30,740 bases of DNA from assembly GCF_042434745.1 (NCBI RefSeq), contig NZ_JBHLSS010000086.1; one strand, written 5' to 3'. The first letter of the stretch is position 1. Each line of letters opens with the position of its first letter. The DNA is from Azotobacter paspali (lineage in GTDB: Bacteria; Pseudomonadota; Gammaproteobacteria; Pseudomonadales; Pseudomonadaceae). The notes under the pieces are model-generated. The model was given only the letters and a program-made list of their open reading frames with translations, had not been told where the DNA came from and did not search any database. Below, one piece after another: positions 1-6,467 of this stretch. Both the position numbers and the translations under genes were made by a program.

Positions 1-193
1 AGAGCTGCAGGTGGCTGGCGGCGCCGATGCCGTAGAGGCCGTATCCCTGTCGCTGGTGCAGGGCCTCGCCCAGGGCCGACTGGGTCGCCGCCGTGCCCAG
101 CAGCAGGGCTTCGGCCGTTGCGGAAGGACGGCCGAGATAGAGCAGGGTCGGGCGGATCACGTATTTGCTCAGTTCGCTGGCTGCAATGCCCAT
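1..193 (-). CDS. 5' part of an unrecognised protein, truncated by window edge
   Basis: An open minus-strand frame starts with ATG at 193 and runs off the left edge after 64 codons. The visible protein begins MGIAASELSKYVIRPTLLYL and continues through an alanine/leucine-rich stretch ending in a glycine/tyrosine-rich segment (QGYGLYGIGAA). I do not recognise it firmly. The layout (hydrophobic helix, a GTAATQSALG segment, then a G-Y-G-L-Y-G-I segment) loosely recalls small phage-type proteins with a lysozyme or transglycosylase-like fold, in which an E-S pair would stand where Q-S is here; that is inference only. No strong Shine-Dalgarno precedes the ATG. A candidate promoter lies at 302-328. 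The reading frame is supported by its non-repetitive amino acid composition; the opposite-strand frame is arginine/glycine-rich and looks like a shadow. Confidence 0.6.
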   Translation of the reverse strand, partial: MGIAASELSKYVIRPTLLYLGRPSATAEALLLGTAATQSALGEALHQRQGYGLYGIGAASHLQL

Positions 194-301
194 GGTGCGT
201 CTCGCAAGGATAAGGTGTCCGGCGGGATGTTCGGCCCGGGTGTACGTCTCGCCGGGAGCGGGGGACGGAGTCTATGGCGCTCCGCTGTCCGCTCGAGTTG
301 A

Positions 302-328
302 AGTGTAGTGCGATCTTTGGCTTGTAAA
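302..328 (-). promoter_or_regulatory. candidate sigma-70 promoter for the first minus-strand gene
   Basis: Read on the minus strand, TTTACA (328-323) is followed by TACACT (307-302). The spacing is 15 bp, or 16 if GTTTAC is taken as the -35, which is short. The site lies in an AT-richer patch of the 226-bp gap between the first gene and sseA and is about 110 bp before the ATG at 193. Nothing else was seen in this gap. It could also be fortuitous. Confidence 0.35.
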
Positions 329-419
329 CCCCTGTTCTGAAATTATTTTCATTTGGGCGGTCGCAGCCATATAGCAGCCGACGCTTAGGCCGGCCGCCGA
401 TAGGCTCCACAAGGCGGCT

Positions 420-1274
420 TCAATCCCCCGTGGCGACCGGTCTGGAGCGATCGGTCAGCCACTCGCTCCAAGAGCCGGCATAGAGCGGCGCCAGCGGGTA
501 GCCGGCGAGGCTCAGGGCGAACAGGTTGTGGCAGGCGGTGACGCCCGAGCCGCAATAGGCCACCAGTTGTTCGACCGGGCGCTCACCGAGCAGGCCGGCG
601 AAACGCGCGCGCAGTTCGTCGGCCGGCAGGAAGCGGCCATCGGTGCCGAGATTGTCGGTGAAGGGCGCGCAGCGGGCGCCGGGGATGTGTCCGGCGACCG
701 GGTCGAGGGGCTCCACCTCGCCGCGGAAGCGGGGCAGGGCGCGGGCATCGAGCAGGGTCAGGCGCGCATCGCCGAGACGCGTCAGCAGGGCCTGCGCATC
801 CACCAGCAGGCTGGCGTCGGGCTGGCCCCGGAAGGTGCCGGCCGCCGGCGCGGGCGGTTCGCCGCTCAATGGCAGGCCGGCGGCGCGCCAGGCGTTCAGG
901 CCGCCGTCGAGGAGGAACACGCCGTCGCGCTTGCCGAGCCAGGCGAGCAGCCACCAGGCGCGGGCGGCGAAGGCACCGGGGCCGTCGTCGTAGAGCACCA
1001 CCTGGCTGTCGTTGTCGATGCCCCAGGCGCGCAGGCGCTCGGTCAGCAGGGTTGGGTCGGGCAGCGGGTGGCGGCCGGTCACGCCCTTGTGCAGCGGGCC
1101 GGAGAGATCGCGCTCGAGGTCGGCGAAACGGGCGCCGGGGATGTGCGCCTCGGCGTAGCTGCGCGCGCCGTAGGCCGGGTCTTCGAGGGCGAAGCGGCAG
1201 TCGAGGATGCGCAGGTCCGGCTGGTCGAGGCGCTTTGCCAGTCGGGCGGGGTCGAGCAATTGCGCGTGGGACAT
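420..1274 (-). CDS. sseA: 3-mercaptopyruvate sulfurtransferase (SseA, rhodanese family)
   Basis: A 284-residue two-domain rhodanese-type sulfurtransferase that would transfer sulfur from 3-mercaptopyruvate to a thiol acceptor or cyanide, in the cytoplasm. The start is ATG at 1274, five bases after AAGGAG; an upstream in-frame extension has no such site. The N-terminal inactive rhodanese domain spans roughly residues 5-135 (LDCRF, HIPGARF, DGGLNAW motifs). The catalytic domain follows, with a second HIPGA motif near 196-200 and the active-site loop CGSGVTA at 241-247 with Cys241. The CGSGVT loop separates mercaptopyruvate sulfurtransferases from thiosulfate sulfurtransferases, whose loop is CRxGxx. 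Length agrees with E. coli SseA (about 281). It is divergent from rnd across a 218-bp gap and appears monocistronic. Confidence 0.92.
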   Translation of the reverse strand: MSHAQLLDPARLAKRLDQPDLRILDCRFALEDPAYGARSYAEAHIPGARFADLERDLSGPLHKGVTGRHPLPDPTLLTERLRAWGIDNDSQVVLYDDGPGAFAARAWWLLAWLGKRDGVFLLDGGLNAWRAAGLPLSGEPPAPAAGTFRGQPDASLLVDAQALLTRLGDARLTLLDARALPRFRGEVEPLDPVAGHIPGARCAPFTDNLGTDGRFLPADELRARFAGLLGERPVEQLVAYCGSGVTACHNLFALSLAGYPLAPLYAGSWSEWLTDRSRPVATGD

Positions 1275-1492
1275 GGGAACTCCTTGTCGTTCGCTGGGGA
1301 CTGGCTGCGAGTCTGCGGTGCGCCGCGACAAACGCCAAGTCCGGCGCGCCATGCCGTTTGGCCGGGGAGCGGGGCGCTGGATATACTGCAGCCCTTCGGC
1401 GGCCGTGTGCCGCATTTCGCAGTACGGATGCTGCCGCGCCAGCGTCGCCCCGGCGCGACGCTGGCGCCGCGGTCAGTCAACAAGGAGCCTTC

Positions 1493-2620
1493 GTGGCCAT
1501 CGACATTCACTGGATCCGCGACGATGCCAGCCTCGCCAGCTATTGCGCGCGTTGGCGGCAGTTGCCCTTCGTCGCCCTCGATACCGAATTCGTGCGGGTC
1601 GACACCTTCTATCCGCAGACCGGCCTAGTGCAGGTCGGCGATGGCCGCAGCGCCTATCTGATCGATCCGCTGGACATCGGCGACTGGCGGCCGCTGGCCG
1701 CTTTGCTGGAAGACCCGGCGGTGGTCAAGGTGCTGCACGCCTGCAGCGAGGACCTGGAGGTGCTGCTGCGCCTGACCGGCAGCCTGCCGTTGCCGCTGTT
1801 CGATACCCAGTTGGCCGCCGCCTACCTGAACCTCGGCTTTTCCATGGGCTATTCCCGGTTGGTGCAGGCGGTGCTGGGCATCGAGCTGCCCAAGGGCGAG
1901 ACCCGCTCCGACTGGCTGCAGCGTCCGCTGAGCGAGCTGCAGATCCGCTATGCCGCCGAGGATGCGGTGCACTTGGCGGAACTCTACGTTGCGCTCGGCG
2001 CGCGACTGGCGGAGGACAAGCGCGCCTGGACCCTGGAGGACGGCGCCGAGCTGGTCGCCAACCTGCGCCGCGAGGTGCTGCCCGAGGAGCTTTACCGCGA
2101 AGGCCGCCTGGCCTGGAAGCTGAGCTGCCAGCAACTGGCCGTGCTGCGCGAGCTGTACGCCTGGCGCGAGCGCGAGGCGCGCCGGCGCGACCAGCCGCGT
2201 AACCGCATTCTGCGCGAGAACAGCCTGTGGCCGTTGGCGCGCTACCAGCCGACCGATCTGGTCGGCCTCGGCCGCATCGAAGACATGCACCCGCGCACCG
2301 TGCGCCAGGACGGCGAGACCCTGCTCCGCCTGATCCGCGAAAGCGGCGCGACGCCGCCGGAGCGCTGGCCCGAGCCCTTACCCGAGCCGCTGCCGATGGA
2401 AGCCTCGGGACTGCTCAAGAGGCTGCGCGCGGTCGGCCAGGCCGAGGCCGCACGTCTGCAGATCGCCCCGGAACTGGCGCTGCGCAAAAAGACCCTCGAA
2501 GCTTTGCTGAAAAGCGGCTTTCCCAACGGCCCCTATCGGTTGCCCGACACGCTGCGCGGCTGGCGTCGCGAGCGGATGGGCCAGACCCTGCTCGATTGCC
2601 TCGGCGGAGAACGACCATGA
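1493..2620 (+). CDS. rnd: ribonuclease D
   Basis: A 375-residue 3'-5' exoribonuclease that trims tRNA and other structured RNA 3' ends. The start is GTG at 1493, chosen because AAGGAG stands five bases upstream; longer in-frame extensions run through the sseA/rnd intergenic region and are low-complexity. The DEDD-type exonuclease domain occupies about residues 1-170: Asp30 and Glu32 (LDTEF), Asp87 (CSEDLEVL), Asp104 in FDTQLAA, and YAAEDAVHL with Tyr153 and Asp157, so all catalytic positions are intact. An HRDC domain follows at about 210-290 (LRELYAWREREARRRDQPRN), then the usual C-terminal HRDC-like region. Length equals E. coli RNase D. Its stop overlaps the ycgL start by four bases (ATGA), so the two genes are translationally coupled. 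Confidence 0.95.
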   Translation: MAIDIHWIRDDASLASYCARWRQLPFVALDTEFVRVDTFYPQTGLVQVGDGRSAYLIDPLDIGDWRPLAALLEDPAVVKVLHACSEDLEVLLRLTGSLPLPLFDTQLAAAYLNLGFSMGYSRLVQAVLGIELPKGETRSDWLQRPLSELQIRYAAEDAVHLAELYVALGARLAEDKRAWTLEDGAELVANLRREVLPEELYREGRLAWKLSCQQLAVLRELYAWREREARRRDQPRNRILRENSLWPLARYQPTDLVGLGRIEDMHPRTVRQDGETLLRLIRESGATPPERWPEPLPEPLPMEASGLLKRLRAVGQAEAARLQIAPELALRKKTLEALLKSGFPNGPYRLPDTLRGWRRERMGQTLLDCLGGERP

Positions 2621-2910
2621 AATGCATCTGTTCCATCTACAAGAGTCCGCGGCGCCGGGAGATGTATCTGTACGTGGCGAAGAAGGACGCCCTGTCGCGG
2701 GTACCCGAAGGCCTGCTGGCGGCCTTCGGCACGCCGCAGCACGCCTTCGACCTGGTGCTCACGCCCGAGCGCAGGCTGGCCCGCGAGGACATCCACAAGG
2801 TACTGGAGAACCTCGAGAAGCAGGGCTATCACCTGCAGATGCCGCCACCGGAGGAGGAATACGTCGAGCATCTGCCGGACGAGCTGCTGCGGATGAACGA
2901 CCCGGTCTGA
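2617..2910 (+). CDS. ycgL: YcgL family protein (UPF0745)
   Basis: A 97-residue small protein starting MKCICSIYKSPRRREMYLYV. The start is ATG at 2617, overlapping the rnd stop as ATGA, with GGAGAAC seven bases ahead. YcgL proteins are conserved in gammaproteobacteria, often next to rnd; their biochemical role is not settled. The visible YcgL hallmarks are the N-terminal strand with paired Cys3/Cys5, the YKSPR motif, the basic YVAKKD segment and the acidic C-terminus (EEEYVEHLPDELL). It is the second gene of the rnd-ycgL operon, which suggests a link to RNA metabolism, by context only. No clear terminator follows. Confidence 0.9.
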   Translation: MKCICSIYKSPRRREMYLYVAKKDALSRVPEGLLAAFGTPQHAFDLVLTPERRLAREDIHKVLENLEKQGYHLQMPPPEEEYVEHLPDELLRMNDPV

Positions 2911-2987
2911 GCCGGGCGACCCTTCCAGGCGGCCGACCGCTTCCGACTTCTTCCTCTTCTTTGCGCCGGCCGCTGTCGGCGCGGCAT

Positions 2988-3443
2988 TCACTCGTCCGGC
3001 GCGAAGCGTTCGCGGCCGTTGCTCGGGTAGGTCCATATGGCGGCTCGCGCCGCGTTCGGGTCCTGGCGGCGGATGGCCTCGTGCTCCAGGTTGGCCAGAT
3101 AGCCGAGTCGGGCCAGTTCCTTGCCGTTCCGCTCGCCGGAGTCGATCCGGTTGTGGGGGGGCGGGGCGTCGCCCAAATGGCGCATGATCTCGCCGAAATA
3201 GGGATTGCCGGTGGCTTCGGCGATCAGCAGGTGGAAGCGCCGGTCCGCCTCCACGCGGCTTCGTGCGCCGGCCAGCGTGTCCTGATAGTCGTCCAGCGCC
3301 TGGCGCATCGCCGCCAGTTGCTCTTCAATGCGCCGCCGGGCGCCCAGGGCGACCGCCTGGCTTTCCAGGCCCAAGCACAGCTTTAGGACTTCGCGCAGCC
3401 ATGGAGAAGATTGCCGCGGGCGCGGCGGCCTTCTCCGGATCAT
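2988..3443 (-). pseudogene. remnant of a GntR-family (FCD-domain) transcriptional regulator
   Basis: The minus-strand frame from about 3401 to the TGA at 2988 reads as the effector-binding FCD domain of a FadR/LldR-type GntR regulator: WLREVLKLCLGLESQAVALG, then VEADRRFHLLIAEATGNPYF with the metal-site D..FH, MRHLGD, and LEHEAI with the later metal-site His. The upstream part of the same frame (from ATG 3443) carries no winged-helix domain and is arginine/proline-rich, so the DNA-binding half is missing. The FCD part is also worn: residues appear lost between HEAI and RRQDP, where families usually have an extra turn, and PPPHNRID replaces a usually hydrophobic stretch. I read it as a decayed regulator whose original target is unknown. 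A short functional FCD-only protein is possible but less likely. Confidence 0.65.
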
Positions 3444-3528
3444 GACTGCCCGCCGCGCCGCTCTTGGCCGTAGATCCGGCACTGGGTAGACTTCTAGCCC
3501 TTTTTCGGTACAGGTGGCGGTGTTCCCC

Positions 3529-3978
3529 ATGGCGGCGAAAGTCGAACCCTTCTGGAAGCGCAAGACCCTCGACCGGCTCGATGCCGAAGAGTGGGAGTCG
3601 CTGTGCGACGGCTGCGGCCTGTGCTGCCTGCAGAAGCTCGAGGACGAGGAGGACGGCAGCGTCTACTACACGCGCATCGCCTGTCGCCTGCTCGACCTGG
3701 AGACCTGCCGCTGCCGCGATTACGCCAACCGCCGCCGCTCGGTTCCGGACTGCATCCAGCTCACCGCGGCCCAGGCCGGCGAATTCCAGTGGCTGCCGCC
3801 GACCTGTGCCTACCGCCTGCTCGCCGAGGGCGAGGACCTGCCGCTCTGGCACCCGCTGATCTGCGGCGATCCCCAGGCGGTGCACCGCGAGCGAATCTCC
3901 CGGGCCGGACGCATGCTCAGCGAGACCGCGGTGGCCGAGGACGACTGGGAAGAGCATCTGATCTTCCGCGCCGGCTGA
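3529..3978 (+). CDS. ycgN: YcgN family cysteine cluster protein (UPF0260)
   Basis: A 149-residue protein of the YcgN/UPF0260 family, starting MAAKVEPFWKRKTLDRLDAE. ATG 3529 is chosen because Pseudomonas homologues begin at this motif; in-frame GTG codons at 3514 and 3520 are alternatives. The family signature is a set of conserved cysteines: CDGCGLCC near residues 25-32, then C45, the CRCRDY cluster near 54-59, C67 in the VPDCIQL motif, and later cysteines in PPTCAYR and LICGD. This resembles the zinc or iron-sulfur binding CxxCxxCC type. Function is not established. It ends HLIFRAG, as is usual for the family. It lies next to the GntR remnant and is not obviously in an operon with the peptidase gene 100 bp downstream. 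Confidence 0.88.
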   Translation: MAAKVEPFWKRKTLDRLDAEEWESLCDGCGLCCLQKLEDEEDGSVYYTRIACRLLDLETCRCRDYANRRRSVPDCIQLTAAQAGEFQWLPPTCAYRLLAEGEDLPLWHPLICGDPQAVHRERISRAGRMLSETAVAEDDWEEHLIFRAG

Positions 3979-4078
3979 GCCTCGTATGGGTGGGTAGGCG
4001 GGTTTCGTTCGTCTACTTCCCCTGGCGTCCAGCCTGCCGGCACACTTGCTCCGTTCGTCCCGCCGAGGAGTTTTGCCC

Positions 4079-5320
4079 ATGTCCGCCTGTCCGCGTTTGC
4101 CGCTCTGTGCTGTCCTGCTGATCGCGTCCGTTCCGTCCTGGGCGGCGAACAAGGTCGATCTGGACTACCACGTGCGTTTCCTGCCGGAGCGCGACCAGGC
4201 CGAGGTACGCCTGACCCTGGAGCAGGGCAGCGCGGTCCGCAGCCTGCGCTTCGATCTGGGCGACCAGGGCCGCTACAGCGATTTCCAGGCCGACGGGCAG
4301 TGGCAGCAGGAGGAGCCCGGCAGCGGCGTCTGGCGGCCGGCCGAGGGCAGGAGCAGCCTGAGCTACCGGGTACGGGTCAACCATACGCGCGCCTCCTCTA
4401 GGCGTTTCGATGCGCGGATGACCGGGAACTGGGCGCTGCTGCGCGGCGACGATCTGGTGCCCAGCGCCCATCTGGATCAGCAGGACGGCGTGGAGCTGGT
4501 GGCGCGCCTGGAGTTCGAGCTGCCAGAGGGCTGGACGGGCGTCGAGACCGGCTGGCCGCGCATCGGCAGGAACCGTTTTCGCATCGACAACCCGGCGCGC
4601 CGCTTCGACCGGCCGACCGGCTGGCTGCTCGCTGGCCAGCTCGGTACCCGGCGGGCGATCCTGGGCGGCAGCGAGGTCAGTGTGGCGGCGCCGCTCGGCG
4701 AGGGCGTGCGGCGAATGGACATCCTGACCCTGCTGACCTTCGTCTGGGAAGAGTACCGGACGGTATTCCTGCGCGCGCCCGGCAAGCTGCTGGTGGTCGG
4801 CGCCGGCAACCCGATGTGGCGTGGCGGCCTGTCGGCCCCCAACTCCCTGTACCTGCACGCCGATCGTCCGCTGGTCAGCGAGAACGGGACTAGTCCCTTG
4901 CTACACGAACTGGTGCACGTGTTCGCCCGGATTCGCGACACCGATGCGAGCGACTGGATCAGCGAGGGGCTGGCCGAGTACTACGCCATCGAACTGCTGC
5001 GCCGTGCCGGCGGTCTCGCCGAGGATCGCTACGAGCGGATCTATCGGCAACTGGAGCACTGGAGCCGCGAGGTCGGCAGCCTGCGCGGCGAGCGGGTCGG
5101 CGGTCCGGTCACCGCACGCGCCGTGCTCCTGCTGCGGGCGCTCGACGCGGAGATCCGCGCGCGCAGCGAGAACCGCCATTCGCTGGACGATGTGGTGCAC
5201 GGGCTGATTCGCATGGAGCGGGTTAATACCGACGACTTCGTCGCGCTCAGCGAGAACCTCATGGGCGGCGAGTCGCGGGTGCTGGATACGCCTCTGCTGG
5301 CGCCTGGGGCCGGGCGATAA
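4079..5320 (+). CDS. secreted HExxH metallopeptidase-like protein (M61/M1 type gluzincin)
   Basis: A 413-residue protein with an N-terminal signal peptide: a hydrophobic run (LPLCAVLLIASVPSWA) with likely signal peptidase I cleavage before ANK. The start is ATG 4079, eight bases after GAGGAG. Residues about 25-190 look like an all-beta N-terminal domain. The C-terminal half has a zinc motif HELVH at 276-280, followed after 15 residues by Glu296 in WISEGLAEYYAIELL, the W..EG..EYY arrangement of M61 and related gluzincins, with Glu296 the probable third zinc ligand. It is therefore likely a periplasmic or outer-membrane-facing peptidase; substrate unknown. It is shorter than classical M61 glycyl aminopeptidases (about 600 residues) and lacks a PDZ domain. 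No partner gene is evident nearby. Confidence 0.75.
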   Translation: MSACPRLPLCAVLLIASVPSWAANKVDLDYHVRFLPERDQAEVRLTLEQGSAVRSLRFDLGDQGRYSDFQADGQWQQEEPGSGVWRPAEGRSSLSYRVRVNHTRASSRRFDARMTGNWALLRGDDLVPSAHLDQQDGVELVARLEFELPEGWTGVETGWPRIGRNRFRIDNPARRFDRPTGWLLAGQLGTRRAILGGSEVSVAAPLGEGVRRMDILTLLTFVWEEYRTVFLRAPGKLLVVGAGNPMWRGGLSAPNSLYLHADRPLVSENGTSPLLHELVHVFARIRDTDASDWISEGLAEYYAIELLRRAGGLAEDRYERIYRQLEHWSREVGSLRGERVGGPVTARAVLLLRALDAEIRARSENRHSLDDVVHGLIRMERVNTDDFVALSENLMGGESRVLDTPLLAPGAGR

Positions 5321-5422
5321 AGCGCGGGGTCATGCCTCTCCCGGCCCGCCGCCGGTCGGGCCATGGGCACTGACGGGGGAGCGATCCGTCTATTTCCAGA
5401 GGGCTCGGAGGGAGGCGACGAC

Positions 5423-6292
5423 ATGCATCTGCTGGATTTGCGAGGTATGGGACTGGTCGAGGTCCTCAAGTGCACGGTGAAGGACTTCATGGATGACGAA
5501 ATGCCGACCTATGCCTCGGCGCTGGCCTTCCAGATGCTCTTTTCCCTGTTTCCCTTCCTGCTGTTCCTGATTGCCCTGATCGGTTTTCTCGACCTGCAGA
5601 AATTCTTCGACTGGCTACAGCAGCAGGCGGCCCTGTTGCTGCCAGCGCAGGCGATGAGTACGGTCAACTCGGTCATCGCCCAGTTCCAGCGGGAGCGCGC
5701 CGGGCTGTTCTCGCTGGGCATAGTGGCCGCCCTGTGGACCGCCTCGGCCGGCGTGCGCTCGACCATGCAGGCGATGAACAAGGCCTACGACGTCGCGGAG
5801 AGCCGTCCGGCCTGGAAGCGCATTCCCCTCTCGGTGCTCTATACCGTCGGCATCGCCCTGATGCTGCTGAGCGCCGCCGGCCTGATGCTCATCGGACCCG
5901 AGGTGATGACCTGGCTGGCCGGCTGGGTGGGGCTGGAGCAACTGATCGTCACCCTCTGGACCTGGCTGCGCTGGCCGGTGGCGATACTGCTGCTGATCCT
6001 GGCGGTGGCCATGATCTATTACGTGGCGCCGGATGTGGAGCAGCGCTTCCGTTTCATCACCCCAGGCTCGGTGCTGGCGGTGCTGGTCTGGATCGCGACC
6101 TCGCTCGGCTTCGGCTTCTACGTGGGCAACTTCGGCAACTACGACGCCACCTACGGCAGCGTCGGCGCGGTCATCGTCATGCTGCTGTATTTCTTCATCT
6201 CCGCGGCGGTACTGCTGTTCGGTGCGGAGCTGAACGCGGTGATCGAGCATCACCACCCGGAGGGCAAGGATCCCGGAGAGAAGAAGCTCTGA
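5423..6292 (+). CDS. yihY: YihY/BrkB family inner-membrane protein
   Basis: A 289-residue polytopic membrane protein of the YihY (formerly called ribonuclease BN / BrkB) family; the true function is unsettled. ATG 5423 is preceded by GGAGGGAGG. About six hydrophobic segments are visible: near 36-56, 95-115, 136-158, 183-202, 213-233 and 246-270. Family motifs are present: MPTYASALAFQMLFSLFP at 27-44 and the C-terminal signature YDATYGSVGAVIVMLL...GAELNAV at 240-274. The polar tail HHHPEGKDPGEKKL is cytoplasmic by the positive-inside rule. The gene stands alone between the peptidase gene and the convergent ptrB. Confidence 0.9.
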   Translation: MHLLDLRGMGLVEVLKCTVKDFMDDEMPTYASALAFQMLFSLFPFLLFLIALIGFLDLQKFFDWLQQQAALLLPAQAMSTVNSVIAQFQRERAGLFSLGIVAALWTASAGVRSTMQAMNKAYDVAESRPAWKRIPLSVLYTVGIALMLLSAAGLMLIGPEVMTWLAGWVGLEQLIVTLWTWLRWPVAILLLILAVAMIYYVAPDVEQRFRFITPGSVLAVLVWIATSLGFGFYVGNFGNYDATYGSVGAVIVMLLYFFISAAVLLFGAELNAVIEHHHPEGKDPGEKKL

Positions 6293-6425
6293 GCCTCGCT
6301 CCTTTCGGGGACAATCTTTCAAGGTCTTGCCCAGAGCAGCGAGGCCGATGACTCCGCGGTGAGAGCGAATTCATGCGGATGTTTTTGCCTGGCGCAACCT
6401 CAATCGCAAATGAATCCGCTTTTCG

Positions 6426-6456
6426 CCGGCAAGCCGCCGGAGCCTTTGCCAAGGCT
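6426..6456 (-). terminator. tandem hairpins between convergent yihY and ptrB, weak terminator candidate
   Basis: The 175-bp gap between the two convergent stops holds two adjacent inverted repeats: CCGGC...GCCGG (6426-6440) and AGCCTT-tgcc-AAGGCT (6441-6456). They directly follow the ptrB stop on the minus strand, about 12 bases downstream, where terminators are expected, but no T-run follows either hairpin. The rest of the gap shows nothing coding. Confidence 0.35.
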
Positions 6457-6467
6457 GGCCCCTGGTC

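Noticed and set aside
869..1492. N-terminal extension of the rnd frame by 208 codons
   Set aside because: Extremely arginine-rich and antisense to sseA; RNase D family length and AAGGAG before GTG 1493 set the true start.
528..1628. Long plus-strand frame antisense to sseA
   Set aside because: Alanine/glycine/glutamate-rich composition typical of a high-GC shadow frame; the minus strand carries a complete rhodanese protein with its own ribosome site.
6293..6467. Possible second copy of the MITE-like element between yihY and ptrB
   Set aside because: It shares only short words (GGCGCAACCT and an AGCCTT/AAGGCT hairpin) with 9899-10018 and lacks the GGGCGTGTCATCA ends.
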